Notes under the pieces: model-generated | Databases searched by the model: none | What the model saw: the letters and a program-made list of their open reading frames with translations, nothing else | What the model was told of the DNA's origin: nothing | Position numbers and translations under genes: made by a program | Assembly: GCF_009671205.1 (NCBI RefSeq) | Contig: NZ_CP045309.1 | Location: 5,412,001-5,476,000 of the forward strand | Length of the DNA stretch: 64,000 nt | Direction of reading: 5' to 3' | Source: Micromonospora terminaliae | GTDB taxonomy: Bacteria > Actinomycetota > Actinomycetes > Mycobacteriales > Micromonosporaceae | Part shown: piece after piece, positions 1 to 7,963 of the stretch | Layout of the letters: every line of letters begins with the position of its first letter | Numbering within the stretch: the stretch's first letter is position 1

Positions 1-477
1 GACCTGCGTCTGGTGCACATCCTCCGCGATCCGCGCGGGGTGGCCTACTCCTGGAGCCAGGTCGTCGAGCTGCCCGAGGGCACCTCCACCAAGGGCCGGA
101 TGAACCAGCGCTCCGCCCGGCTGACCGCGCGGCGCTGGGTCACCGTCAACGCGATGATCTCGTCGCTCGCCCGGTCCGGCGTACCGCGGGTGGTCGTCCG
201 GTACGAGGACCTGGTCCGCGACCCGCGGAGCGAGCTGGGCCGGATCGCCGCCCTCACCGCCGACGTGACCGGGCAGGTCGATCCGCTGTCGTTCCTGCAC
301 GGCACCGAGTTCGAGCAGGCCGGCTCGCACGCGGTGGCCGGCGGACGGATCCGGATGCGCAGCGGGCCCATCGCGCTCAGCCTCGACGAGAAGTGGCGCC
401 GGGAGTACGCGCCGGGGCGCCGCCGGATGGTCGGCGCGATGACCTGGCCGCTGCGCCGGAGGTACGACTACCGCTGA
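1..477 (+). CDS. Sulfotransferase, C-terminal part (truncated by window edge)
   Basis: The reading frame is open from the first base and ends at TGA 475-477, so the N-terminus lies outside the window. The visible 158 residues begin with a beta strand followed by HILRDPRGVAYSW, the typical 3'-phosphate PAPS-binding element of sulfotransferases, and later show VVRYEDLVRDP, another hallmark of the family. The enzyme would move sulfate from PAPS to a hydroxyl or amino group of a carbohydrate or other acceptor. A second sulfotransferase lies at 7103-7963 in the same polysaccharide locus, so a sugar acceptor is likely. The missing N-terminus should hold the 5'-phosphosulfate loop. The family call is fairly sure; the substrate is inferred from context. 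Confidence 0.85.
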   Translation, partial: DLRLVHILRDPRGVAYSWSQVVELPEGTSTKGRMNQRSARLTARRWVTVNAMISSLARSGVPRVVVRYEDLVRDPRSELGRIAALTADVTGQVDPLSFLHGTEFEQAGSHAVAGGRIRMRSGPIALSLDEKWRREYAPGRRRMVGAMTWPLRRRYDYR

Positions 478-522
478 CCGGCCGGGTCCGGCGGCGGCCG
501 CGCGGCGGCCGCCGGACCCCGG

Positions 523-1470
523 TCAGGACCGGGCGGCCCCGGGGCTCGCCACGGCCGCCAGGTGGGCGTCGAGGACGTCGAGCAGTTCCGGGTTGCGCTC
601 GTAGTCGAACTTGCGGGCGAAGTGCGCGCCGCTGGCCAACGCCCTGGGCAGGTCCTCCGCGGTGAGCGACTTCGGGTGGTTGAACGAGCTGTTCCGGAAG
701 TCGAAGTAGCGCTTGCAGTCGGGCACCAGGTTGAACCGGTCCGCGCTGCACACGATGGTCTGGAAGACCGCCTCGACCGGGGAGAGGCAGTGCCGGAAGT
801 AGTCCACCACGTCCGGCCGCCGGTCGAAGTACTCCCGCAGGTAGGCCACGACCGGCCAGGTCAGCGACGAGAACGCCGACCCGCCGTGCAGCCGCAGGTC
901 GGGCCCGAACGGGGTGCGGGCCCGACGGCCCACCACCAGCCCGTACGACACGTGCACCCGCATCAACGGCTGGACCCGGTTGACGGCCTGCAGCGGGCGG
1001 AGCAGCTTCTTGGCCCGGGGGCTGAGGCCGCCCAGCCGGCGGTGCTGGAAGTGGTAGCGGGAGCGGACCCGGCTGCGCGGCCAGTGGCTCTCCGGACCGA
1101 ACGCGTCCCAGTACTCCATGAACCCGTCGGCCCCGGAGTCGACCAGCTCGGCCTCCGCCTGGTCGAGCGGACGGATCGGATAGTCCTGACCGGTGATGTT
1201 GACCAGCCAGTCGACCTGGACACCCTCGCCGTTCAGCCAGTCCACGGCCGCCATGTAGCGGTCGACGTGACTGAAGTCGCCGTAACCACCCTCGTGGTAC
1301 TGGACCGCCACGTCGGGTAATGTGCGCAGCTCGGCAAGGTCGAGCGGAGCCCCGTTCACATCGTGGCTGATGTGCACGATACTGTCCGGACTGTACCGCT
1401 TCACCGCGTGAACCAGCCTGGTCAGCTGCTCAGGTGAACGGTGACTCTGGATGTGATAGCAGAAGCGCAC
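523..1470 (-). CDS. GT14-type (core-2/I-branching) glycosyltransferase
   Basis: A 315-residue soluble protein resembling the core-2/I-branching beta-1,6-N-acetylglucosaminyltransferase family (CAZy GT14). The N-terminus (CYHIQSHRSPEQLTRLVHAV), the NITGQDYPIRP element near residue 92 and the GGSAFSSLTWPVVAYL stretch near residue 195 are typical of bacterial members. Such enzymes add a GlcNAc, xylose or similar branch to a glycan. The gene is convergent with the truncated sulfotransferase and divergent from the Wzz-like gene. The GTG start at 1470 is chosen because a GATAAT hexamer sits six bases upstream, which suggests leaderless transcription. Donor and acceptor are unknown. Confidence 0.85.
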   Translation of the reverse strand: MRFCYHIQSHRSPEQLTRLVHAVKRYSPDSIVHISHDVNGAPLDLAELRTLPDVAVQYHEGGYGDFSHVDRYMAAVDWLNGEGVQVDWLVNITGQDYPIRPLDQAEAELVDSGADGFMEYWDAFGPESHWPRSRVRSRYHFQHRRLGGLSPRAKKLLRPLQAVNRVQPLMRVHVSYGLVVGRRARTPFGPDLRLHGGSAFSSLTWPVVAYLREYFDRRPDVVDYFRHCLSPVEAVFQTIVCSADRFNLVPDCKRYFDFRNSSFNHPKSLTAEDLPRALASGAHFARKFDYERNPELLDVLDAHLAAVASPGAARS

Positions 1471-1476
1471 CCGTGC

Positions 1477-1482
1477 ATTATC
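1477..1482 (-). promoter_or_regulatory. -10 element (GATAAT) of the GT14 gene, leaderless
   Basis: On the minus strand GATAAT is followed by six bases and then the GTG start of the GT14 gene. This is the best match to a sigma-A -10 hexamer in the window, placed where transcription would begin at the start codon. No clear -35 is seen. Confidence 0.55.
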
Positions 1483-1625
1483 GTCCCCGGCACCCTGCGG
1501 GCAGAAGTGGCGGACCTTCGGCGACTTCCACTCTCCGCGCCGATCAGGGAGACTCAGGTTTCACCGTGGCGCGGACGTCCCACGGCTGACTGGCCGGTCC
1601 GGTCGAAAGGGAGCGACACACTTCG

Positions 1626-3431
1626 ATGCCCTCGCCTCACCACCCCGATCTGCGTCACGACGCGGACGGACCCACGCTGATGGCCTACCTCGAGTGGCTC
1701 CGCCGCCGATGGTGGATCCTGGCGCTCGCGGCCCTGCTCGGCATCGGCTCCGGCCTCCTCGTCACCCAGATGCAGACGCGCACCTACACCTCCACGACGT
1801 CGGTGCTGGTCCGCCAGGTGGGGCCGGACGCGGTCCCCGGCACCAAGGTCAACCTCGACACCGAGGCGCAGGTGGTCCGCTCCCTGGTGGTGGCCGAGCG
1901 GGCCCGCGCCCTGCTGAAGACCGGCACCGCCAGCGAGGACCTGGTCCGCTCGCTGACGGTCACCGTCCCACCGAACAGCCAGGTCCTCCAGATCGCGTAC
2001 GAGGGCACCACGCCGCAGGCGGCGCAGAACGGCTCGCACTCCTTCGCGCAGGCCTACCTCGACCTGCGGCTCGCCACGGCGACCAAGGCGGTGGAGAACG
2101 AGATCACCTCGATCAAACAGCAGATCGCCGAGGTCAACAAGGATCTGGCCGCGACCGCCGGCAAGATCGCTGCGGCTCCGGCCAACTCCGCCGCCCGGGC
2201 GCAGGCCGAGGCCAACCGGCAGGTCCTCACCAACCAGCTGACCCGGCTCAACGAGCGGCTCAGCCCGCTGCAGGACAACGCGCCCGACCCGGGCCAGATC
2301 ATCTCCGACGCGGCGCTGCCCCGGAAGCCCAGCTCGCCGAACCGCACGCTGAACCTGGCCAGCGGGATGGGCGCCGGCCTGCTCTTCGGCATCGTGCTGG
2401 CCCTGGTCCTGGACCGGCTCGACACCCGCGTCCGGCGGGGCCGGGACGTGACCGCCCGCACGGGCCTGCCGACGCTGCTGGAGCTCCCGGTCCGCGCACC
2501 GTCGCTGACCGTCCTGCCACCCGCCCACCGGGTCTCCCGTGAGCTCGGCCGGCTGCGCAACGTGCTGCTCTCGATCATGCCCGAGCCCCGTCCGGGTCGC
2601 GGTCGTCAACTGCTGCTCACGGACACCTCGCCCGGCCGGGCGGCCGGTTTCGTCGTCGGGAACCTGGCCGCCGCGTACGCCCGTACCGGTGCGCAGGTCG
2701 CGGTCGTCACCACCCGGGCCGACTCGCCGCTGACCGCCATGTTCGGCGGGCTGAAGCCCCGGCGCACCCTCGCCGACGTGCTGCGGCACGACGTCGGCGC
2801 GCTCGCCGCGCTCACCCCCGCGCCCGGTCTCAACACGCTGCGCCTCCTGCTGCCCGGCGACCTGGACACCGATGTGGAGCTGCCGGTCGCCAGCATGCTG
2901 ACGATCCTCAACGAGCTCGCCGACCGCTTCGACCACGTGCTGATCGAGACCGCCCGGCCCACCCAGGCCGTCGAGGCGCAGGCCCTGGCCCGGCACGTCG
3001 ACGGCGTCATCCTCGTCATCGAGAGCGGGCGGACCCGGAGCAGCGAGATCACCGCGGCCCTGCAGCAGTTCGAGCAGGTGGATGCGCCCGTGCTCGGCAG
3101 CGTGCTGGCACCCCGCCTGCCGGAGCAGGCCAGCGGTCCGGCTGCCACCGGAGGCGGCCAAGCGGACCGGAAGCCGTCTCCCCGCCCACGCCCGGAGCCC
3201 GCCTTCCGCCCGGGTGCGCAGCCGGCCAGTGACAGCACGATGATCCTGCCCCGGCCGGTCAGCCGTCCGGCGAGCACTCCGCCCAAGCCGGGCCCGAGCA
3301 CCGCCCAGCCCGCCACCGGCGCGGCCCGGCCGTCGCCGTCCACGGTCTATCGGTCCAAGCGCGAGCGCGACGGCGTCGACGGCCAGAGCCGGCTCTCGAT
3401 GGCCTTCGACCCCGTGGAGGACCAGGAGTGA
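1626..3431 (+). CDS. Wzz-type chain-length protein with degenerate BY-kinase-like domain
   Basis: A 601-residue polysaccharide co-polymerase. A membrane segment at about 30-46 and a second at about 241-264 flank a coiled, extracytoplasmic region with Wzz character; a proline-rich element (LPRKPSSP) precedes the second segment, as in Wzz proteins. The C-terminal half resembles the CapB/CpsD tyrosine-kinase fold, but the usual P-loop (G-x4-GKS/T) is replaced near residue 335 by TSPGRAAGF, the Walker-A'-like aspartates are not evident, and there is no tyrosine-rich tail; the last 100 residues are proline-rich and disordered. It probably controls polymer length with Wzy without being an active kinase. 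It opens a run of overlapping genes reaching to 9495. An AAGGGAG motif lies 12 bases before ATG. Confidence 0.85.
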   Translation: MPSPHHPDLRHDADGPTLMAYLEWLRRRWWILALAALLGIGSGLLVTQMQTRTYTSTTSVLVRQVGPDAVPGTKVNLDTEAQVVRSLVVAERARALLKTGTASEDLVRSLTVTVPPNSQVLQIAYEGTTPQAAQNGSHSFAQAYLDLRLATATKAVENEITSIKQQIAEVNKDLAATAGKIAAAPANSAARAQAEANRQVLTNQLTRLNERLSPLQDNAPDPGQIISDAALPRKPSSPNRTLNLASGMGAGLLFGIVLALVLDRLDTRVRRGRDVTARTGLPTLLELPVRAPSLTVLPPAHRVSRELGRLRNVLLSIMPEPRPGRGRQLLLTDTSPGRAAGFVVGNLAAAYARTGAQVAVVTTRADSPLTAMFGGLKPRRTLADVLRHDVGALAALTPAPGLNTLRLLLPGDLDTDVELPVASMLTILNELADRFDHVLIETARPTQAVEAQALARHVDGVILVIESGRTRSSEITAALQQFEQVDAPVLGSVLAPRLPEQASGPAATGGGQADRKPSPRPRPEPAFRPGAQPASDSTMILPRPVSRPASTPPKPGPSTAQPATGAARPSPSTVYRSKRERDGVDGQSRLSMAFDPVEDQE

Positions 3432-4423
3432 GGCTTCGACGGGCTCTCGCGGCGTCGGCCGCGGGGGTGCTGATCGCGACGCTGGGTGCCGCCTGCTCCG
3501 AGCCACCGCCCCCGGGCGCGAGCGACCTGGTCGATCCCGGTACCCCCGCGCCGAAGCCCACCCCGACGCCCAGCCTGCCGGCGGGGCCGCTCTCCGGACA
3601 GCCGCTCACCCAGCCGGCCGTGGCCGGCCGGCAGGCGATCGCGGTGCCGATCCGGGTGAGCGAGTCCGGCACCCCGGCCGGGCTCGACGCGGCGGACCTG
3701 GTCTACCAGGAGTTCGCCGAGTCGGGCAGTCTGCACCTGAGCGCGGTCTACCAGTCGCGCGACGCGACGAAGATCGGCCCGGTCGCCGAAGTCCGGCCGG
3801 TCGACATCCGCAGCGTGGGGGTGCTCCACCCCTGGCTCGGCTACGCGGGCGGTCCCACCGGCTTCGTCAACCAGCTCGCGGCCGCCAACCTCAGCGGCGT
3901 CACGCCGGCGCAGCGCAGCGCCGCCTTCCCGAGCGGATACACCTCGACCACCGCGCTCCGTGCGGCCGCGCCGAAGGGCGGCACCGCCCCGGCCCCGCTG
4001 TTCGACTACGCCACCACGGGCACGCCGCTGGCCACCCGGGACGTCACGGCCGCCGGCAAGCTCACCGTCTCCGCGTCCGGCCATCCCACCCAGACCTGGA
4101 CGTACGACCAGGCGACCCAGCAGTGGTCGGGGCGGGTCGGCAAGACCACGGTGAAGGCCTCCGCGGTCGTCGTGCTCACCATGGAGTACCGGACGCTGAC
4201 CGTCCGTAAGCCCAGCGTGCGGTCGCTGCCGAGCGCCAATGTCTACGGCAAGGGCAAGGCCCTGGTCGTGTCCGGGCCGTCGAGCGCCAAGGCGGAGTGG
4301 AGCAAGCCGGGACAGAAGCTCGTCTGCAACGTCACCGATCTGGCCGGGTACCAGATCCGGCCGCAGCCGGGCACCACGTGGGTGATCTACGCACCGACCA
4401 CGGCTCGGGTAGCGGTCACATGA
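3428..4423 (+). CDS. DUF3048 (YerB-like) lipoprotein
   Basis: A 331-residue exported protein with an N-terminal signal and lipobox (LGAACSE), then a proline-rich linker (about 30-60) and a body matching the DUF3048/YerB pattern: a repeat of VYQEFAESG, DATKIGPVAEVRPVDI near residue 115 (the R-I/K-G-P-V-R-S-A-R family motif, here changed to KIGPVAEVRP), and a C-terminal domain ending in a GTTWVIYAP strand, typical of the family. Function in the family is unknown. GTG at 3428 overlaps the stop of the Wzz-like gene (GTGA), so translation is probably coupled. Placement in the polymer operon suggests a role at the outer face of the membrane in assembly or wall attachment; this is inference. Confidence 0.8.
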   Translation: MRLRRALAASAAGVLIATLGAACSEPPPPGASDLVDPGTPAPKPTPTPSLPAGPLSGQPLTQPAVAGRQAIAVPIRVSESGTPAGLDAADLVYQEFAESGSLHLSAVYQSRDATKIGPVAEVRPVDIRSVGVLHPWLGYAGGPTGFVNQLAAANLSGVTPAQRSAAFPSGYTSTTALRAAAPKGGTAPAPLFDYATTGTPLATRDVTAAGKLTVSASGHPTQTWTYDQATQQWSGRVGKTTVKASAVVVLTMEYRTLTVRKPSVRSLPSANVYGKGKALVVSGPSSAKAEWSKPGQKLVCNVTDLAGYQIRPQPGTTWVIYAPTTARVAVT

Positions 4424-5880
4424 AGACGCTCGTCCCGCTCCAGCCCTCGCGGCCGGAGCCGGTGCCGAGGGGTACGGTCCCGACGGGCACGTCGGCGGGC
4501 GCGGCCCGCCGCCGGCGGCTACCGACCGCGTGGCCGCTGACCGCGCTCTTCGTGCTCTATCCGGTGTGGTGGGCGCTCGGCCTGCCCTCGTTCATCTTCG
4601 CCATCCTCGCCGTGCCGATGGCGCTCCAGCTGCGCAAGCGCGATCGCATCCGGGTGCCGCCCGGGTTCGGATTCTGGCTCATCCTGCTCGCCTGGGTCGT
4701 GCTCTCCGGGCTGATGCTGGACATCACCGCACCGAACACGCTGACCCCGGACGGTTTCGGCCGGTACATCGGCTGGGGCATCCGGGTGATGAACTACACC
4801 GCGCTGACCGTCGCCATGCTCTACGTGCTCAACCTGAGCGAGAAGGAACTGCCCCGGATCCGGATGCTGCGGCTCTTCGGGTTCCTGGCCGTGGTCACCG
4901 TGATCGGCGGGTACGTCGGGGCGCTGCTGCCCGACCTGAAGTTCACCGCTCCGCTCAACTACCTCCTGCCCGACGTCGTCGCCCACGAGCCGTTCGTCAA
5001 CCGGCTGATGCACGTCGAAGTCGCCCAGGTGCAGGAGGTGCTGGAGGGCGAGGCCAGTTCGCCGCGTCCCGCCGCCCCCTTCGAGTACACGAACACCTGG
5101 GGCGAGAACATGGGCATCCTGCTCGTGTGGTTCCTCGTCGGCTGGGTGGTGTACGGCCGGGGGTGGCGCCGGCTCGGCGGGTACCTGGTGGCGGCCGCCG
5201 CGATCTTCCCCATCGTCTTCTCACTCAACCGCGGTCTCTGGATCGGCCTGGTCATCGCCGCCGTCTACGTCGCGCTGCGGCTGGCGCTGCGCGGGCGGAT
5301 CGCCGTCCTCGCCGGGATGGCGCTGGCCACCGCGCTGGCCGGAGTCCTGGTGCTGGCGTCGCCGCTGGGCGGGCTGCTCGACGAGCGGATGCAGAACGGG
5401 CACAGCGACGAGATCCGGGCCACCCTGTCCAGCGGGGCGGTCGAGGCGGCCAGGCACTCCCCGGTGCTGGGCTACGGCGCCAACCGGGCGCTGATCGGCA
5501 GCAACCGGTCGATCGCGATCGGCAAGTCGGCCGACTGCAAGCAGTGTGGCAACCGCGAGCTGGGCAGCAACGGGCAGGTCTGGAACCTGCTCGTGGGGCA
5601 GGGCTGGGTCGGCGCCTTCTGCTACAGCGCGTTCTTCCTCTGGTGCCTGTGGCGGTTCCGGCGGGACAACACCCCCATCGGCATCGCCGGCAGCGTGGTG
5701 CTGATCCTGATGCTGTTCTTCCAGTTCCTCTACGGCGCGCTCAACACCACGCTGGCGTACGGCCTGATCAGCGTGGCGGTGCTGGCCCGCAACGACCGGC
5801 ATCTCCGCGCGCTGCGCCGGGAGGCGCTGGCCGCGGCGGAGTCCGCCGAATCGACCGACCGACCGGAACGGACCCGCTGA
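4420..5880 (+). CDS. O-antigen ligase/polymerase-type (Wzy) membrane protein
   Basis: A 486-residue integral membrane protein with roughly ten to twelve hydrophobic segments and a large extracytoplasmic loop, matching the Wzy_C/O-antigen ligase (WaaL-like) superfamily. The stretch SPVLGYGANRALI and the loop rich in charged residues before it correspond to the conserved region of this family, where an arginine and a histidine are used for chain transfer. Expected job: joining undecaprenyl-linked repeat units, or transferring the chain to an acceptor, outside the membrane. The ATG at 4420 overlaps the TGA of the lipoprotein gene (ATGA) and gives a normal cytoplasmic N-terminus; an upstream in-frame ATG at 4297 lies inside that gene and is rejected. 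The loop carries a CKQC motif near residue 375 that could bind metal or form a disulfide. Confidence 0.87.
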   Translation: MKTLVPLQPSRPEPVPRGTVPTGTSAGAARRRRLPTAWPLTALFVLYPVWWALGLPSFIFAILAVPMALQLRKRDRIRVPPGFGFWLILLAWVVLSGLMLDITAPNTLTPDGFGRYIGWGIRVMNYTALTVAMLYVLNLSEKELPRIRMLRLFGFLAVVTVIGGYVGALLPDLKFTAPLNYLLPDVVAHEPFVNRLMHVEVAQVQEVLEGEASSPRPAAPFEYTNTWGENMGILLVWFLVGWVVYGRGWRRLGGYLVAAAAIFPIVFSLNRGLWIGLVIAAVYVALRLALRGRIAVLAGMALATALAGVLVLASPLGGLLDERMQNGHSDEIRATLSSGAVEAARHSPVLGYGANRALIGSNRSIAIGKSADCKQCGNRELGSNGQVWNLLVGQGWVGAFCYSAFFLWCLWRFRRDNTPIGIAGSVVLILMLFFQFLYGALNTTLAYGLISVAVLARNDRHLRALRREALAAAESAESTDRPERTR

Positions 5881-7106
5881 TGACCGCAACCCCACGCGTC
5901 GATGACGCGCGCGCGGCGTACCTGCCCGAGCTGGCCGCCGTGGTCTGGCCCGAACCGGCCGGCCCGACCCTGCGCCGCGGCGGCGCCGGCTACGCCGTGG
6001 TGCCCTCGGCCGCGCGGCCGCGGCTGCTGGTGCCCGCCGGCTCCCGGCGGGCCGCGGCCAGTGCGGTCCGGCACTCGACGGAAGCGGTGGGTACGAAGGC
6101 CCGGCTGCGCCGGTCACTGCTGGCCACGGCGTTCCGCACCGGCGTCGGCCGGATCGCCTTCCGGGATCGCCTGCTGGTCGGGGCGACCGAGGGGACGCTG
6201 GAGGAGCACCTGAGCGAGGTGCTCGGCCGCCCGGCGTTGCTGAGCGTCCACATCGGTCCGGCCCGGGCCAACCGCAAACCGGTGATCCAACTGCTCGACG
6301 ACCGGGGCCGGCCGCTGGGGTACGCCAAGCTGGGTGTGGACCGGCTCACCCGCGGCCTGGTCGACGCGGAGGCCGAGGTCCTGCGCCGGCTTGCGGCCGT
6401 CGACCTGCCCGGAATCGTGGTGGCCGAGGTGTTGCACCACGGCGGCTGGGGCGAGCACGCCCTGCTCGTGCAGAGTGCGCTCCCCGTGGAACTGCCCCGG
6501 GCGGCGCCTTCGGTGGCCGCCGAGCGGGAGCGTGCGGCGATGGTCGCGGTCAGCCGCTGCCTGGGCGTCGACCGCCGGCCCTTCGCCGGCAGCGGGTACG
6601 CCGAGCGGCTCGCCGCCGAAGTCCAGGCGCTGGGTGACCGGCCGGAGACGGGCCGGCTGCACGCGGTCCTGGCGACCGTGCTCGGGCTGGACCCGACCGT
6701 CGACCTCGGTGCCTGGCACGGCGACTGGAACGGTGGCAACAGCGCGGCGCTGGCCGACGGACGGGTGCTCATCTGGGACTGGGAGCGGTTCGCGGCGGGC
6801 GTGCCGGTCGGCTACGACGCGCTGCACCGACGGCTCCAGACGGCGATCACCAAGGCCGGGGTGGAGCCGACGACGGCGGCCCGCGAGTTGCTGGCCGGGG
6901 CGGCCGTGACGCTGGCGCCGTTCGCGCCGCCGGCCGGCACCGAGGACCTGGTGGCGGTGCTCTACCTGGTCGAACTGGCCGCGCGCTACCTGCGCGACCG
7001 ACAGGCCGAGGCGGGCGCCCGGCTGGGACACGTGGCCGCCTGGCTGTTGCCGGCGGTGGAGGATCACCTGGCCGCCCGGCCGGGTGCGGGAGGAGTGGCG
7101 AAATGA
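5880..7106 (+). CDS. APH-fold phosphotransferase (aminoglycoside phosphotransferase family)
   Basis: A 408-residue soluble protein. The C-terminal lobe has the kinase-like catalytic loop HGDWNGGN at about residues 280-287 and the metal-binding IWDWERF at about 298-304, the classic HxD...N and D-x-E arrangement of APH/choline-kinase-type phosphotransferases. The N-terminal 100 residues are a separate, less recognisable domain. ATG 5880 overlaps the previous TGA (TGATG), so it is part of the polymer operon. In this setting it more likely phosphorylates a sugar, a lipid-linked intermediate or a polymer modification than an antibiotic. Substrate is unknown. The much longer open frame upstream is antiparallel noise inside the polymerase gene. 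Confidence 0.8.
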   Translation: MTATPRVDDARAAYLPELAAVVWPEPAGPTLRRGGAGYAVVPSAARPRLLVPAGSRRAAASAVRHSTEAVGTKARLRRSLLATAFRTGVGRIAFRDRLLVGATEGTLEEHLSEVLGRPALLSVHIGPARANRKPVIQLLDDRGRPLGYAKLGVDRLTRGLVDAEAEVLRRLAAVDLPGIVVAEVLHHGGWGEHALLVQSALPVELPRAAPSVAAERERAAMVAVSRCLGVDRRPFAGSGYAERLAAEVQALGDRPETGRLHAVLATVLGLDPTVDLGAWHGDWNGGNSAALADGRVLIWDWERFAAGVPVGYDALHRRLQTAITKAGVEPTTAARELLAGAAVTLAPFAPPAGTEDLVAVLYLVELAARYLRDRQAEAGARLGHVAAWLLPAVEDHLAARPGAGGVAK

Positions 7107-7963
7107 CGCTGGCCAAGGCTCAGGCGCGACGGGCCGTGCGCTCGGTGACGCGGACGGTCGGCAGGTGGACGGCGGGCTCGCGGCTGACCCCCGACTTCCT
7201 CATCGTGGGCGCCCAGCGTTGCGGCACGACGTCGCTGTTCAAGACGCTCTCCCAGCACCCGGCCGTGCTGCCGGCGGTCTACCACAAGGGCGTCCACTAC
7301 TTCGACACCGGCTACGACCGGGGCATGGACTGGTACCTCGGGCACTTCCCCACGGTGCGCCGGGCCGAGGCGGTGCGGGAGAAGCTCGGTGTGCGCGGGG
7401 TGACCGGCGAGTCGAGCCCGTACTACATGTTCCACCCGCTGGCCGCGGACCGGATCGCCGCCGAGCTACCCGCGGTCCGGCTGCTGGTGCTGCTGCGCGA
7501 CCCGGTGGAGCGGGCGTACTCGGCGCACGCGCACGAGTCGGCCCGGGGTTTCGAGAGCGAGCCGTTCGAGCGGGCCCTCGAGCTGGAGCAGAGCCGCATC
7601 GCCGGTGAGCGGGAGCGGCTGCTCGCCGACCCGACCGCGCACAGCCACCACTACCAGCACAACGCCTACCTGACCCGCGGGCAGTACATCGAGCAGCTGG
7701 AGCGACTGGAGTCGATCTTCGGTCGGGAGCGGCTGCACGTGATCGACGCCGACGACTTCTTCGCCGACCCGCGGCCGTCCTTCGACGCGGTCTGCGACTT
7801 CCTCGGCCTGCCGCACTGGGCGGACATCTCGTTCGGCAAGCACAACTCGCGGTCCCGCTCGCCCATGGACCCGGAGTTGCGCGACCGGTTGGAGGCGCAC
7901 TTCACCCCGTACGACGAGCGACTGGCCGCCTGGTGGGGACGCGTACCGTCGTGGCGACGGTAA
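7103..7963 (+). CDS. PAPS-dependent sulfotransferase (heparan-sulfate type)
   Basis: A 286-residue sulfotransferase with both PAPS-binding elements: the 5'-phosphosulfate loop GAQRCGTTSLF (about 37-46) and the 3'-phosphate element RDPVERAYSAHAHE (about 133-146). The ordering, the KGVHYFDTGYDRGMDWY segment and the length match bacterial relatives of heparan sulfate N/O-sulfotransferases. ATG 7103 overlaps the TGA of the phosphotransferase gene, and the flippase gene overlaps its end, so all three are co-translated. It would sulfate a sugar in the repeat unit before export. No PAPS synthesis genes are seen in the window. The family call is strong; the polysaccharide substrate is inferred from neighbours. 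Confidence 0.9.
   Translation: MTLAKAQARRAVRSVTRTVGRWTAGSRLTPDFLIVGAQRCGTTSLFKTLSQHPAVLPAVYHKGVHYFDTGYDRGMDWYLGHFPTVRRAEAVREKLGVRGVTGESSPYYMFHPLAADRIAAELPAVRLLVLLRDPVERAYSAHAHESARGFESEPFERALELEQSRIAGERERLLADPTAHSHHYQHNAYLTRGQYIEQLERLESIFGRERLHVIDADDFFADPRPSFDAVCDFLGLPHWADISFGKHNSRSRSPMDPELRDRLEAHFTPYDERLAAWWGRVPSWRR

Noticed and set aside
1554..3506. A 650-codon minus-strand frame across the Wzz-like gene
   Set aside because: Shadow of the plus-strand gene, with no start signal and no domain.
5880..7106. Aminoglycoside resistance kinase
   Set aside because: The APH fold is shared by many small-molecule and sugar kinases; operon position with wzx/wzy and a sulfotransferase argues for a polymer-related substrate.
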